DNA of 64,000 nt from Streptomyces sp. HUAS ZL42 (GCF_040782645.1 NZ_CP160403.1:7103001-7167000); one strand, 5' to 3'. Counted from the first letter of the stretch, positions 34,359 to 44,410 are shown. Translations and numbers: made by a program. The notes: a model not told the origin generated them from the sequence alone.

Positions 34359-37061
34359 CTACAGGCCGTACCTCTCGCGCGCTTCCTTCACCGAGGCCGC
34401 CTTGACCTCGCCCCGCTTGGCGAGCTGGGCCAGGGCCGCGACGACGATCGACTCGGCGTCGACGCCGAAGTGGCGGCGGGCGGCGTCACGGGTGTCCGAC
34501 AGGCCGAAGCCGTCGGCGCCCAGCGAGGACCAGTCCTGCTCGACCCACTGCGCGATCTGGTCCGGGACCTGGCGCATGTAGTCGGAGACCGCGAGCACGG
34601 GGCCCTCGGCGCCGTGCAGCGCCTGCCGAACGTACGGGACGCGCTCCTCGCCGCGCAGCAGGGCCGCGTCGGCCTCCAGCGCGTCACGGCGCAGCTCGGT
34701 CCAGGAGGTCGCCGACCACACGTCCGCCGCGACGCCCCACTCCTCGGCGAGGAGCTTCTGCGCCTGCAGCACCCAGTGGATCCCGGTGCCGGAGCCCAGC
34801 AGCTGGATGCGCGGGGCGTTGGCCATCGGGGACAGCCCAGCCGTCTCGGCCGTGTTGAAGCGGTACAGGCCCTTGACGATGCCCTCGTCGATGCCGGGGC
34901 CGGCCGGCTTCGCGGGCTGCGGGAGCGGCTCGTTGTACACGGTGAGGTAGTAGAAGACGTTCGGGTCCTCGCCCGGGGCCGCCTCGCCGTACATCCGGCG
35001 CAGACCGTCCTTGACGATGACCGCGATCTCGTACGCGAAGGCCGGGTCGTAGGTCAGGGCGGCGGGGTTGGTCGCGGCGATGACGGGGGAGTGGCCGTCG
35101 GCGTGCTGCAGACCCTCGCCGGTCAGCGTGGTGCGGCCCGCCGTCGCGCCGACGAGGAAGCCGCGGCCGAGCTGGTCGCCGAGCTGCCACATCTGGTCGG
35201 CCGTGCGCTGCCAGCCGAACATCGAGTAGAAGATGTAGAACGGGATCATCGCCTCGCCGTGCGTGGCGTACGCGGTGGACGCGGCGATGAAGTCGGCCAT
35301 CGAACCGGCCTCGGTGATCCCCTCGTTGAGGATCTGGCCGTTCTTGGCCTCCTTGTAGTACATCAGCTGGTCGCGGTCGACCGGCTCGTACGTCTGGCCC
35401 TTGGGGGAGTAGATCCCGAGGGAGGGGAACAGGCTCTCCATGCCGAAGGTGCGCGCCTCGTCGGGGACGATCGGCACCCAGCGCCTGCCGGTCTCCTTGT
35501 CGCGGACCAGGTCCTTGACCAGGCGTACGAAGGCCATGGTCGTGGCGACGTTCTGGGAGCCGGAGCCCTTGTCGAAGGAGGCGAAGGCCTTCTCGGCGGG
35601 GGCGGGCAGCGGGGCCGGCGCGTGCGTACGGCGCGCGGGGGCCGGACCGCCGAGGGCCGCGCGACGCTCCTGGAGGTAGCGGACCTCGGGGGAGTCGGCG
35701 CCGGGGTGGCCGTAGGGGACGACCCCGTCGACGAAGTCGCTGTCCTTGATCGGCAGGCCGAGCAGGTCGCGCATCGCCTTGAACTCGTCCACCGTCAGCT
35801 TCTTCATCTGGTGGTTGGCGTTCTTCGACGCGAAGCCCTCGCCGAGCGTGAAGCCCTTGACGGTCTGGGCCAGGATGACGGTCGGGGCGCCCTTGTGCTC
35901 GACGGCCGCCTTGTACGCCGCGTACACCTTGCGTGCCTCGTGACCACCGCGGGAGAGGTGGAAGCACTCGAGGATCTTGTCGTCGCTCAGCAGCTTCGCC
36001 AGCTCGACGAGTGCCGGGTCCTTGCCGAAGAAGTCCTGGCGGATGTAGGCGGCGTCGCGGGTCTGGTACGTCTGCACCTGGGCGTCGGGTACCTCGCGCA
36101 GGCGGCGTACGAGGGCGCCGGTGGTGTCGAGCCGGAAGAGCTCGTCCCAGGCGGAGCCCCAGAGCGTCTTGATGACGTTCCAGCCGGCGCCGCGGAACTG
36201 GGCCTCCAGCTCCTGCACGATCTTGAAGTTGGCGCGGACCGGGCCGTCGAGACGCTGCAGGTTGCAGTTGATGACGAAGGTGAGGTTGTCGAGCTCCTCG
36301 CGGGCGGCGAGGGCGAGGGCCGCCGTCGACTCCGGCTCGTCCATCTCGCCGTCGCCGAGGAAGGCCCACACGTGGGACGCGGAGACGTCCTTGATGCCGC
36401 GGTGGGTGAGGTAGCGGTTGAAGCGCGCCTGGTAGATGGCGGAGAGCGGGCCGAGGCCCATCGACACCGTCGGGAACTCCCACAGCCAGGGCAGGCGGCG
36501 GGGGTGCGGGTAGGAGGGCAGGCCGTTGCCGCCGGCCTCCTGGCGGAAGTTGTCGAGGTGCTGCTCGGTCAGGCGGCCGTCGAGGAAGGCGCGGGCGTAG
36601 ATGCCGGGGGAGGCGTGGCCCTGGATGTAGAGCTGGTCGCCCGAGCCGTCGGCCTCCTTGCCCTGGAAGAAGTGGTTGAAGCCGGTCTCGTAGAGCCAGG
36701 CGGCGGAGGCGAAGGTGGCGATGTGGCCGCCGACGCCGTGTTTGGAGCCGCGGGTCACCATCGCGGCCGCGTTCCAGCGGTTCCACGCCGTGATACGGGC
36801 CTCCATCGCCTCGTCACCGGGCACGGCGGGCTCGGCGGCGGTCGGGATGGTGTTGACGTAGTCGGTCTCGAGGAGCTTGGGCAGCGCGATGCCGTTGCCC
36901 TCCGCGCGCTCCAGCGTGCGGCGCATCAGGTACGCGGCACGGTGCGGGCCGGCCGCCTTGGCGACCGCGTCCAGCGAGGCCTGCCATTCGGCGGTCTCCT
37001 CCGGGTCCCGGTCGGGGAGCTGGTCGAGCTCGCTCGGCTGGATGGCGTTGGAGTCGGTCAT
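34359..37061 (-). CDS. aceE: Pyruvate dehydrogenase E1 component, homodimeric type
   Basis: 900 aa, full length. It decarboxylates pyruvate with thiamine diphosphate and reductively acetylates the lipoyl domains of E2. Motifs include [21 protein letters not shown], the TPP fold [17 protein letters not shown] with [12 protein letters not shown], and in the second half EEGITEAG-type sequence (here [14 protein letters not shown]). The neighbouring GntR gene and operator-containing promoter suggest transcriptional control. Its E2 and E3 partners, sucB and lpdA, are encoded 2-5 kb away and lipA/lipB 12 kb away. Confidence 0.97.
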   Translation of the reverse strand: MTDSNAIQPSELDQLPDRDPEETAEWQASLDAVAKAAGPHRAAYLMRRTLERAEGNGIALPKLLETDYVNTIPTAAEPAVPGDEAMEARITAWNRWNAAAMVTRGSKHGVGGHIATFASAAWLYETGFNHFFQGKEADGSGDQLYIQGHASPGIYARAFLDGRLTEQHLDNFRQEAGGNGLPSYPHPRRLPWLWEFPTVSMGLGPLSAIYQARFNRYLTHRGIKDVSASHVWAFLGDGEMDEPESTAALALAAREELDNLTFVINCNLQRLDGPVRANFKIVQELEAQFRGAGWNVIKTLWGSAWDELFRLDTTGALVRRLREVPDAQVQTYQTRDAAYIRQDFFGKDPALVELAKLLSDDKILECFHLSRGGHEARKVYAAYKAAVEHKGAPTVILAQTVKGFTLGEGFASKNANHQMKKLTVDEFKAMRDLLGLPIKDSDFVDGVVPYGHPGADSPEVRYLQERRAALGGPAPARRTHAPAPLPAPAEKAFASFDKGSGSQNVATTMAFVRLVKDLVRDKETGRRWVPIVPDEARTFGMESLFPSLGIYSPKGQTYEPVDRDQLMYYKEAKNGQILNEGITEAGSMADFIAASTAYATHGEAMIPFYIFYSMFGWQRTADQMWQLGDQLGRGFLVGATAGRTTLTGEGLQHADGHSPVIAATNPAALTYDPAFAYEIAVIVKDGLRRMYGEAAPGEDPNVFYYLTVYNEPLPQPAKPAGPGIDEGIVKGLYRFNTAETAGLSPMANAPRIQLLGSGTGIHWVLQAQKLLAEEWGVAADVWSATSWTELRRDALEADAALLRGEERVPYVRQALHGAEGPVLAVSDYMRQVPDQIAQWVEQDWSSLGADGFGLSDTRDAARRHFGVDAESIVVAALAQLAKRGEVKAASVKEARERYGL

Positions 37062-37187
37062 GTCGCCGCCTTCCTCAGTCGAAGGGGGTTCCCTTGAGGG
37101 TTTCGGGGTGCCCTTTGTCTTTGGCAGGACAGGGCTTGGGCTCCGGTGCAGTGTCGATTTGCGACTCCGTCGCGTGGCCCGTCGGCG

Positions 37188-37216
37188 ACTCTAACTTCTG
37201 ATCGATGATCGATCAA
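37188..37216 (-). promoter_or_regulatory. aceE promoter with a dyad operator in the spacer
   Basis: On the minus strand: TTGATC (-35, 37216-37211), a 17-base spacer and TAGAGT (-10, 37193-37188). A perfect 8-1-8 palindrome TGATCGATCATCGATCA (37215-37199) overlaps the -35 and most of the spacer. A bound repressor would block polymerase. The GntR gene 125 bp upstream is the obvious candidate regulator. Confidence 0.65.
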
Positions 37217-37340
37217 AGGGGTGAAGGGCAAAACATCTTGATCACGAGAAAGTCGGCACGCGGTGCCTTCCGGGCGGGCACCGCGTGCCTTGTTTTCGAA
37301 GGGTTTTCGCAGGTGGGGACACGTATGAGCGAGCGTGCGC

Positions 37341-37970
37341 TCAAGGCTCGTGCCGGGGCGCGCAGCCCAGCACATGTGCCTTCACCAGCTCGGCGATCCG
37401 CGGGTCCCGTCTGCGGAACGCCTCCACCAGCTCCTCGTGCTCCTCCGCGTACGACTGCTGCACCGTCCCCAGCCAGCGGATCGACAGCGCCGTGAAGACC
37501 TCGATCCCGAGCCCCTCCCAGGTGTGCAGCAGCACCGAGTTGCCGGCCGCGCGGACCATCTCGCGGTGGAAGGCCACCGTGTGCCGCACCTGTGCCGTGC
37601 CGTCGGCCTTGCGGTCGGCCTCGTAGAGGGCGGCGACATGCGGCTCGAGGGCCGAGCAGTCCTCCGCCAGCCTCCCCGCCGCCAGCTCCGCAGCGATCGC
37701 CTCCAGGCCGGCCCGGACCGGGTAGCTCTCCTCCAGGTCGGCGGCGGTCAGATTCCGCACCCGCACGCCCTTGTTCGGCGCCGACTCGATCAGCCGCAGC
37801 GACTCCAGCTCGCGCAGCGCCTCCCGCACCGGTGTCTGGCTGACCTCCAGCTCCGTGGCGATACGGCGCTCGACGATCCGCTCGCCCGGCTTCCAGCGCC
37901 CGCTGACGATCCCCTCCACGATGTGCTCGCGGATCTGTTCGCGCAGCGAGTGGACGACGGGCGCGGTCAT
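37341..37970 (-). CDS. GntR-family (FadR subfamily) transcriptional regulator
   Basis: 209 aa; ATG 37970 follows AAGGAG. Residues 1-70 form the GntR winged helix (LREQIREHIVEGIVSGRWKPG, VERRIATELEVSQTPVREALRELESLRLI). Residues 80-209 form an FCD effector domain (YPVRAGLEAIAAELAAGRL, HREMVRAAGNSVLLHTWEG, SYAEEHEELVEAF with FCD metal-ligand His). Such regulators bind organic acids. Lying just upstream of aceE in the same orientation, it plausibly controls pyruvate dehydrogenase. An imperfect dyad TTGACGTTTAGACAA at 38014-38028 upstream of its start might be an autoregulatory site. Confidence 0.9.
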   Translation of the reverse strand: MTAPVVHSLREQIREHIVEGIVSGRWKPGERIVERRIATELEVSQTPVREALRELESLRLIESAPNKGVRVRNLTAADLEESYPVRAGLEAIAAELAAGRLAEDCSALEPHVAALYEADRKADGTAQVRHTVAFHREMVRAAGNSVLLHTWEGLGIEVFTALSIRWLGTVQQSYAEEHEELVEAFRRRDPRIAELVKAHVLGCAPRHEP

Positions 37971-38013
37971 GAGGGCTCCTTAAGGAGGGGCCGCCCATGG
38001 GCCCCGGGGGCGT

Positions 38014-38028
38014 TTGACGTTTAGACAA
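38014..38028. promoter_or_regulatory. Imperfect dyad upstream of the GntR gene
   Basis: TTGAC-GTTTA-GACAA, one mismatch between 5-base arms, in the leader of the GntR gene; overlaps TATTGT on the minus strand, a possible -10. Unlike the aceE dyad in sequence, so co-regulation is uncertain. Confidence 0.3.
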
Positions 38029-38248
38029 TACGGCCGCGAGCCCTTACGGAGGGGCGCACGGGGGCGCTCACCCGCAGGTGAGACGAGGCTTACACGCTTC
38101 CCAGCGGGACGATTCCTGTAAAGACCCGTACCGGATACGGCCCGGAGCCGTCACCACCGTGTCACCGGGAGAACCCGACGCGCCGGATTCGTGTCGCGGT
38201 CGGCAGAGGGGCACCCGCCGGGGCCCCTTGGCACGAGTGGGGGACGAC

Positions 38249-38938
38249 ATGAACATCGGGGGACGGCGCGGACGACTGCGCCTGGCGATCACGGTGGCCG
38301 TCATCGGCATGGTCGCGGCGGTGACGGGGTGCCAGGAGACTCCGACGAGGGCCGCGAAGACGCAGGTCGGCGAGGCCGAGGAGATCACGGGAATGGCGGG
38401 AGCCGCCGCGCCGGCGGCTCAGCCGGCCGGGCCCGGTGGCGCCTGCGTCTTCGTCAAGCCGGACGGCGCGCAGCGGTTCGGCCACGTCGGCTGGGGCTTC
38501 CGCGTCAAGGGGACCGACCGCTGGGTGTACGGCGCGGTCGAGAACCCGAGCAACGAGCTGTACACCAGGCCCGGCGGCGACATCGGAGCCTGGCACGCGG
38601 AGGGGTCGTACGCACGCATGGTCAGCGACATGTCCCGGGACGCCCACTACCCGGGGAAGTCCACGCATCCGTACAGCCGCTACCGCTGCACCAGCTCCTC
38701 GACCGGCGACGTGGCGGCCGCCCGCGCGATGATCCGTACCGTCGAGGCGCGCGGCTTCCTCGTCGGCGTGGACCCGACGAGCGGCGAGCTCACGTCACGG
38801 GACTGCCTCGACGCCACGTACGACGTCCTGAAGGCGTACCGGACCTGGCATCTGACGCCCGCGTCCCACCTCGGCATCCCGAACGTGTGGGTGGAGACGC
38901 TGGTCACCTGGACGGACCGGAGGCTGACGCCGCGGTGA
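38249..38938 (+). CDS. Secreted lipoprotein of unknown function
   Basis: 229 aa from ATG 38249 (GGGGGA upstream). An N-terminal twin-Arg-like basic patch (GGRRGRLRL) and hydrophobic stretch end in the lipobox VTGC (Cys28). The mature domain has ACVFVKPDGAQRFGHVGWGFRV and WHAEGSYARMVSDMS with a conserved Cys pair (YRCTSS, RDCLDATYDVLKAY), suggesting a small globular surface domain with a His and Cys that could be catalytic (NlpC-like resemblance is weak). It is divergent from the GntR gene and convergent with sucB. Confidence 0.78.
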   Translation: MNIGGRRGRLRLAITVAVIGMVAAVTGCQETPTRAAKTQVGEAEEITGMAGAAAPAAQPAGPGGACVFVKPDGAQRFGHVGWGFRVKGTDRWVYGAVENPSNELYTRPGGDIGAWHAEGSYARMVSDMSRDAHYPGKSTHPYSRYRCTSSSTGDVAAARAMIRTVEARGFLVGVDPTSGELTSRDCLDATYDVLKAYRTWHLTPASHLGIPNVWVETLVTWTDRRLTPR

Positions 38939-38944
38939 GAACGA

Positions 38945-38982
38945 CGGTGCCCCCGACCGGAGTTCTCCGGTCGGGGGCACCG
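38945..38982. terminator. Bidirectional terminator between lipoprotein gene and sucB
   Basis: Eighteen-base perfect arms beginning CGGTGCCCCCGACCGGAG, with a 2-base loop; starts 6 bp after the lipoprotein stop and ends 17 bp from the sucB stop. Confidence 0.9.
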
Positions 38983-38998
38983 CAGGTACTCCTGGGAC

Positions 38999-40780
38999 TC
39001 AGAGCCCGAGCTCGACCTCGAACTCGCCCGCCTCCAGGATCGCCTTGACCGCGGTCAGGTAACGGGCCGCGTCGGCGCCGTCCACCAGACGGTGGTCGTA
39101 GGACAGGGTCAGGTACGTCATGTCGCGGACGCCGATGACCGTGCCCTCCTCCGTCTCGATGACGGCCGGGCGCTTCACCGTGGCACCGATGCCGAGGATC
39201 GCGACCTGGCCCGGCGGCACGATGATCGTGTCGAACAGGGCACCGCGCGAACCGGTGTTGCTGATGGTGAAGGTCGCGCCGGACAGCTCGTCCGGGGTGA
39301 TCTTGCTGGCCCGGACCTTGCCCGCCAGGTCGGCGGTGGCCTTGGCGATGCCCGCGATGTTGAGGTCGCCGGCGTGCTTGATGACCGGGGTCATCAGGCC
39401 CTTCTCGGAGTCCACCGCGATACCGACGCTCTCGGTGTCGAAGTAGGTGATGGTCCCCTCGGCCTCGTTGATCTTGGCGTTGATGACCGGGTGGGCCTTC
39501 AGCGCCTGGGCGGCGGCCTTGACGAAGAACGGCATCGGGGAGAGCTTGACGCCCTCACGGGCCGCGAAGGAGTCCTTCGCCTTGGCGCGCAGCTTCATCA
39601 GGCGGGTGACGTCGACCTCGACGACCGACGAAAGCTGCGCCTGCTCGTGCAGCGCCTTGACCATGTTGTCGCCGATGACCTTGCGGATGCGCGGCATCTT
39701 GACGGTCTGGCCACGGAGCGGGGAGACCTCGAGCGCCGGGGCCTTCTTCGCAGCCGACGGAGCAGCGGCGGCGGGGGCCGGGGCAGCGGCCTTCGCGGCC
39801 TCGGCGGCGGCGAGGACGTCCTGCTTGCGGATGCGGCCGCCGACGCCGGTGCCCTTGACGGTGGCCAGGTCGACACCGTTCTCGGCGGCGAGCTTGCGCA
39901 CCAGCGGGGTGACGTAGGCGCCCTCGTCGGTGGGCTGGGCGGCGGGCGCCGGAGCGGCCGGGGCGACCGGAGCCGGAGCTGCCGGCGCGGGAGCCGGAGC
40001 AGCCGGAGCCGGCGCGGCGGCGACCGGGGCGGGCGCGGGAGCCGGGGCGGGAGCGGCGGGCGCCGGAGCGGGCGCCGGGGCAGCCGGAGCCGGGGCAGCG
40101 GCGGCGGGCGCCGGAGCCGGAGCGGCCGGGGCGGGGGCGGCCGCCGGAGCGGCACCCGGGGCGCCGATGACGGCGAGCTTGGCGCCGACCTCGGCCGTCT
40201 CGTCCTCGCCGACCGTGATCTCGAGCAGCACACCGGAGGTGGGCGCCGGGATCTCGGTGTCGACCTTGTCCGTGGAGACCTCGAGCAGCGGCTCGTCGGC
40301 CTCGACGGAGTCGCCGACCGACTTCAGCCAGCGGGTGACGGTGCCCTCGGTGACGGACTCGCCGAGCGCGGGCAGGACCACGTCCGTGCCCACGGCCGTA
40401 CCGGCACCGGCAGCCGCCTCGGCGGTCGGAGCCGCGGCCGGGGCGGCCTGCTCGGTGGAGGGCTGGGCCTGCGGGGCCGGCTCGGGAGCCGGCGGGGCGA
40501 CCTGCTCGGCGGCGGGGGCCGGGGCGGCCGCGGGCGCCCCGGTGCCGTCGTCGATGACGGCCAGCTCGGCGCCGACCTCAACGGTCTCGTCCTCGGCGAC
40601 CTTGATGGAGGCCAGGACACCGGCGGCGGGCGAGGGGATCTCGGTGTCGACCTTGTCGGTCGAGACCTCGAGCAGCGGCTCGTCGGCCTCGACGCGCTCG
40701 CCCTCGGCCTTCAGCCAGCGGGTGACAGTGCCCTCGGTGACGCTCTCGCCGAGCGCCGGAAGGGTTACGGAAACCGCCAT
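38999..40780 (-). CDS. sucB: 2-oxo acid dehydrogenase E2 (dihydrolipoamide acyltransferase) with two lipoyl domains
   Basis: 593 aa. Two lipoyl domains (about 1-76 and 134-210) each carry the [13 protein letters not shown] and [12 protein letters not shown] motif with the lipoylated Lys. An extended Ala/Pro linker precedes the E3-binding domain ([34 protein letters not shown]). The C-terminal catalytic domain ends at [14 protein letters not shown], with His and Asp of the active site. It is annotated as succinyltransferase by homology. Since no odhA or other E1 except aceE is nearby, it probably serves pyruvate dehydrogenase. It is co-directional with lpdA, 60 bp apart. Confidence 0.93.
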   Translation of the reverse strand: MAVSVTLPALGESVTEGTVTRWLKAEGERVEADEPLLEVSTDKVDTEIPSPAAGVLASIKVAEDETVEVGAELAVIDDGTGAPAAAPAPAAEQVAPPAPEPAPQAQPSTEQAAPAAAPTAEAAAGAGTAVGTDVVLPALGESVTEGTVTRWLKSVGDSVEADEPLLEVSTDKVDTEIPAPTSGVLLEITVGEDETAEVGAKLAVIGAPGAAPAAAPAPAAPAPAPAAAAPAPAAPAPAPAPAAPAPAPAPAPVAAAPAPAAPAPAPAAPAPVAPAAPAPAAQPTDEGAYVTPLVRKLAAENGVDLATVKGTGVGGRIRKQDVLAAAEAAKAAAPAPAAAAPSAAKKAPALEVSPLRGQTVKMPRIRKVIGDNMVKALHEQAQLSSVVEVDVTRLMKLRAKAKDSFAAREGVKLSPMPFFVKAAAQALKAHPVINAKINEAEGTITYFDTESVGIAVDSEKGLMTPVIKHAGDLNIAGIAKATADLAGKVRASKITPDELSGATFTISNTGSRGALFDTIIVPPGQVAILGIGATVKRPAVIETEEGTVIGVRDMTYLTLSYDHRLVDGADAARYLTAVKAILEAGEFEVELGL

Positions 40781-40840
40781 GGTTTCGGTTGCTCCTTAAC
40801 GAATTGCGGAAGTCTGAGTCGTCGCTTCGTCGACCGAGGG

Positions 40841-42229
40841 TCAGTCGTGAGCGTGCAGCGGCTTGCCGGCCAGTGCCAGGTGGGCCTCGCCGAGCGCCTC
40901 GTTCTGCGTCGGGTGGGCGTGGATGAGCTGAGCGACCTCGGCCGGCAGCGCCTCCCAGTTGTAGATCAGCTGGGCCTCGCCGACCTGCTCGCCCATGCGG
41001 TCGCCGACCATGTGGACGCCGACCACGGCACCGTCCTTGACCTGGACGAGCTTGATCTCGCCCGCGGTCTGGAGGATCTTGCTCTTGCCGTTGCCCGCAA
41101 GGTTGTACTTCAGAGCGACGACCTTGTCCGCGCCGTAGATCTCCTTGGCCTTGGCCTCGGTGATACCGACGGAGGCGACCTCCGGGTGGCAGTAGGTCAC
41201 GCGGGGGACACCGTCGTAGTCGATCGGGACGGTCTTGAGACCGGCCAGACGCTCCGCCACCAGGATGCCCTCGGCGAAGCCGACGTGCGCGAGCTGGAGG
41301 GTCGGGACGAGGTCGCCGACGGCGGAGATGGTCGGAACGTTGGTGCGCATGTACTCGTCGACCAGGACGTAGCCGCGGTCCATCGCGACGCCCTGCTCCT
41401 CGTAACCGAGACCGGCGGAGACCGGACCACGGCCGACGGCGACGAGCAGGACCTCGGCCTCGAACTCCTTGCCGTCGGCCAGGGTGACCTTGACGCCGTC
41501 GGCGGTGTATTCGGCCTTCGAGAAGAAGGTGCCCAGGTTGAACTTGATGCCGCGCTTGCGGAAGGCGCGCTCAAGAAGCTTGGAGGAGTTCTCGTCCTCG
41601 ACCGGGACCAGGTGCTTCAGGCCCTCGATGACGGTGACGTCCGCACCGAAGGACTTCCAGGCGGAGGCGAACTCGACGCCGATGACACCGCCGCCCAGGA
41701 TGATCGCGGACTTCGGTACGCGGTCCAGGACGAGGGCGTGGTCCGAGGAGATGATGCGGTTGCCGTCGATCTCCAGGCCCGGCAGCGACTTCGGCACGGA
41801 GCCGGTCGCCAGCAGCACGTGGCGGCCCTGGACGCGCCGGCCGTTCACGTCGACGGAGGTGGGGGAGGACAGCCGGCCCTCACCCTCGATGTACGTCACC
41901 TTGCGGGAGGCGACAAGACCCTGCAGGCCCTTGTACAGGCCGGAGATCACGCCGTCCTTGTACTTGTGGACCCCGGCGATGTCGATGCCCTCGAAGGTGG
42001 CCTTGACGCCGAACTGCTCGCTCTCGCGAGCCTGGTCGGCGATCTCGCCCGCGTGCAGCAGGGCCTTGGTGGGGATGCATCCCCGGTGCAGGCAGGTGCC
42101 GCCGACCTTGTCCTTCTCGATCAGGGCGACGTCCAGGCCCAGCTGAGCCCCGCGCAGGGCCGCGGCGTAACCGCCACTACCACCGCCGAGGATCACTAGG
42201 TCGAAAACGGTGCTGGCGTCGTTCGCCAC
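40841..42229 (-). CDS. lpdA: Dihydrolipoyl dehydrogenase (E3)
   Basis: 462 aa from GTG 42229 (GGAGG 7 bases upstream). This FAD enzyme reoxidises dihydrolipoyl groups with NAD+. The FAD motif ILGGGSGGYAAALRG, redox disulfide GGTCLHRGCIPTK, NAD-binding ILGGGVIGVEFASAW, and C-terminal HAHPTQNEALGEA with the catalytic His-Glu pair are all present. It is upstream of sucB in the same operon. The 315-bp upstream region holds a 23-bp tandem repeat and a dispersed hairpin element. Confidence 0.97.
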   Translation of the reverse strand: MANDASTVFDLVILGGGSGGYAAALRGAQLGLDVALIEKDKVGGTCLHRGCIPTKALLHAGEIADQARESEQFGVKATFEGIDIAGVHKYKDGVISGLYKGLQGLVASRKVTYIEGEGRLSSPTSVDVNGRRVQGRHVLLATGSVPKSLPGLEIDGNRIISSDHALVLDRVPKSAIILGGGVIGVEFASAWKSFGADVTVIEGLKHLVPVEDENSSKLLERAFRKRGIKFNLGTFFSKAEYTADGVKVTLADGKEFEAEVLLVAVGRGPVSAGLGYEEQGVAMDRGYVLVDEYMRTNVPTISAVGDLVPTLQLAHVGFAEGILVAERLAGLKTVPIDYDGVPRVTYCHPEVASVGITEAKAKEIYGADKVVALKYNLAGNGKSKILQTAGEIKLVQVKDGAVVGVHMVGDRMGEQVGEAQLIYNWEALPAEVAQLIHAHPTQNEALGEAHLALAGKPLHAHD

Positions 42230-42407
42230 GTCACGTCCTCCATGCATGTGCGCCGTGCGCCGGTCTTCCGTGACCGGTCGGCGGCTGGTGTCCGGCCGCT
42301 CTTTCCTCGGCCCTGTGGTGGGGGCCCTGTCCTGCCGTGCCCCATCTTTGCACTTGTAGGAGGCGGACGAGACGCGGGGCCGGGGTGTGAGACGCCCCAC
42401 GCTCACT

Positions 42408-42453
42408 TGTGAGCAGGGGGAGTGGTCCTGTGTGAGCAGGGGGAGTGGTCCTG
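42408..42453. repeat. Two tandem copies of a 23-bp unit
   Basis: Two exact copies (42408-42430, 42431-42453) of a 23-base sequence beginning TGTGAGCAGGGGGAG, upstream of lpdA and downstream of pepA. Confidence 0.9.
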
Positions 42454-42462
42454 CCAAGGGGC

Positions 42463-42533
42463 GCGGGACTGTGTCGATCTGCGGCTCCGTCGCGTAGGCG
42501 CGACCAGCCACGTGATCAGGCACACAGTCCCGC
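42463..42533. repeat. Dispersed-type hairpin element between pepA and lpdA
   Basis: Perfect 12-bp inverted repeat GCGGGACTGTGT / ACACAGTCCCGC separated by 47 bases. The enclosed GTGTCGATCTGCGGCTCCGT region is 25/30 identical to 37151-37180 in the aceE leader. Could also terminate pepA (stop at 42545). Confidence 0.7.
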
Positions 42534-42544
42534 ACCAAGGGGAA

Positions 42545-44071
42545 CTAACCGAGATCGCCCGCCGCGGTCAGCTCCGCAAGCCGCACCAGCGTCCGCACAG
42601 CCGTCCCCGTGCCGCCCTTGGGCGTGTACCCGAAGGCACCCCCCTCATTGAAGGCGGGCCCGGCGATGTCCAGGTGCGCCCAGGTGATGCCCTCGCCGAC
42701 GAACTCCTTGAGGAACAGACCGGCGACCAGGCCACCTCCCATCCGCTCACCCATGTTCGCGATGTCGGCGGTCGAGGAGTCCATCCCCTTGCGCAGGTGC
42801 TCCGGCAGCGGCATCGGCCACGCCGGCTCACCCACCTCCTCGGCGGCCTCGTGCACCGCGGAGCGGAACGCGTCGTCGTTGGCCATGATCCCGAACGTGC
42901 GGTTGCCCAGCGCCAGCATCATCGCGCCGGTGAGCGTGGCGACGTCCACGATCGCGTCCGGCTTCTCCTCGGACGCGGCCCACAGCGCGTCGGCCAGCAC
43001 GAGCCGGCCCTCCGCGTCCGTGTTGAGCACCTCGACCGTCTTGCCGCTGTACATCCGCAGGACATCGCCGGGACGGGTCGCGGAACCCGACGGCATGTTC
43101 TCGGCGAGCGCCAGCCAGCCGGTGACGTTCACCTCCAGGCCGAGGCGGGCGGCGGCGACGACGGCCGCGAAGACGGCCGCCGCACCGCTCATGTCGCACT
43201 TCATCGTCTCGTTGTGGCCGGCCGGCTTCAGGGAGATGCCGCCCGAGTCGTAGGTGATGCCCTTGCCCACGAAGGCGAGGTGCTTGCTCGCCTTGGAGTG
43301 CGTGTACGACAGCTTCACCAGGCGCGGAGCCGCCGCCGAGCCGGCGCCGACGCCGAGGATGCCGCCGTAGCCGCCCTTCTGCAGCGCCTTCTCGTCGAGC
43401 ACCTGCACCTTGATGCCGTGCTCCTTGCCCGCGGCCTGGGCGATGGCGGCGAACGCCTGCGGGTCGAGGTCGTTCGGCGGGGTGTTGATCAGGTCGCGGG
43501 CCCGGTTGAGCTCCTCGGCGACGGCGGCGGCACGCGTGAGCGCCGCCTTGTGCTCCTTGTCCCGGGGCTTGCCGCCGAGCAGGGAGGCCTCGGCGAGCGG
43601 CGCCTTGCCGTTCTTCGCCTTGGGGTCCTTGCCGTTCTCCTTGTACGTGTCGAAGGAGTACGCGCCGAGGAGCGCGCCCTCGGCGATCGCGCCGACGTCG
43701 GCGGCGTCCGCCAGGGGCAGGGCGAAGGCGGCCTTCTTGGAGCCTGCGAGGGCGCGGGCGGCCGCACCGGCCGCCTTGCGCAGGGCCTCGGCGTCGTACG
43801 AGGCGTCCTTCTCGGGCTGCGCGCCCAGCCCCACCGCCACCACGAGGGGCGTCTTGAAGCCGGCCGGTGCGGGCACCTTCGTCACCTCGGCTTCGGCGCC
43901 GGTGGCGCCAAGGGTCTCCAGGACGCCGGCCAGCCTGCCGTCGTACGCCTTGTCCACGGCCTCGGCGCCCGGGGCGACCACCGGGCCCTTGGCGCCCTTG
44001 GCGACACCGATCACCAGTGCGTCGGCCCGCAGGCCGGGCGCCGCGGCGGTGCTGAGAGTGAGAGCAGTCAC
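42545..44071 (-). CDS. pepA: Leucyl aminopeptidase (M17)
   Basis: 508 aa from GTG 44071. This cytosolic metallo-aminopeptidase is involved in peptide turnover. The signature NTDAEGRLVLADAL, the preceding GKGITYDSGGISLKPAG and DMSGAAAV, and the metal-binding residues (Lys in GKG, Asp in YDSGG, Asp and Glu in NTDAEGR) are intact. The N-terminal domain is typical of Streptomyces PepA. It is divergent from the GH114 gene and upstream of the lpdA-sucB unit, from which it is separated by the hairpin element. Confidence 0.96.
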   Translation of the reverse strand: MTALTLSTAAAPGLRADALVIGVAKGAKGPVVAPGAEAVDKAYDGRLAGVLETLGATGAEAEVTKVPAPAGFKTPLVVAVGLGAQPEKDASYDAEALRKAAGAAARALAGSKKAAFALPLADAADVGAIAEGALLGAYSFDTYKENGKDPKAKNGKAPLAEASLLGGKPRDKEHKAALTRAAAVAEELNRARDLINTPPNDLDPQAFAAIAQAAGKEHGIKVQVLDEKALQKGGYGGILGVGAGSAAAPRLVKLSYTHSKASKHLAFVGKGITYDSGGISLKPAGHNETMKCDMSGAAAVFAAVVAAARLGLEVNVTGWLALAENMPSGSATRPGDVLRMYSGKTVEVLNTDAEGRLVLADALWAASEEKPDAIVDVATLTGAMMLALGNRTFGIMANDDAFRSAVHEAAEEVGEPAWPMPLPEHLRKGMDSSTADIANMGERMGGGLVAGLFLKEFVGEGITWAHLDIAGPAFNEGGAFGYTPKGGTGTAVRTLVRLAELTAAGDLG

Positions 44072-44410
44072 TGTGGTGAAATCTCGCTTCCGATGTGAAG
44101 TTTCTGTGGCCGAACTGTGTGGGTCGACCGGGCCCGACAGCCGACCCTAGGTCCGGCCTGAGGGTCGGTCTCCGTCGGGGTCCTCACCGGCGCGGCGAAC
44201 CGGCGCGGACTTCCCGGGATGAGCCTACGCGCGTGTGCGGCCGTACTCATTCCTGCGGGTGTTCACCTGACGGTGGCGCGGCGGCCACTTCTCGATCCTC
44301 GCACTCCCCGGCCCACGTCACACTCGTCAGGTTCCGGTCAATCGAGGCCCCGCTGCTTCGTGGAGCGATCATCCTTGGGGTACGTCGCCGCACACCCTGG
44401 AGCCCGTCCC
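44072..44410. other. Divergent promoter interval between pepA and GH114 genes
   Basis: 339 bp without a credible gene. It contains a 7-bp inverted repeat CCGACCC (44141-44147) / GGGTCGG (44162-44168). No convincing promoter hexamers or riboswitch fold found by eye. Confidence 0.5.

Noticed and set aside
34470..37097. Long plus-strand frame over aceE.
   Set aside because: Same GC-shadow effect; low-complexity translation and no start signal.
39092..42199. A very long open frame on the plus strand across sucB and lpdA.
   Set aside because: Antisense shadow produced by GC-rich third positions; its translation is repetitive Gly/Arg/Val/Leu with no domain, while sucB and lpdA are unmistakable.
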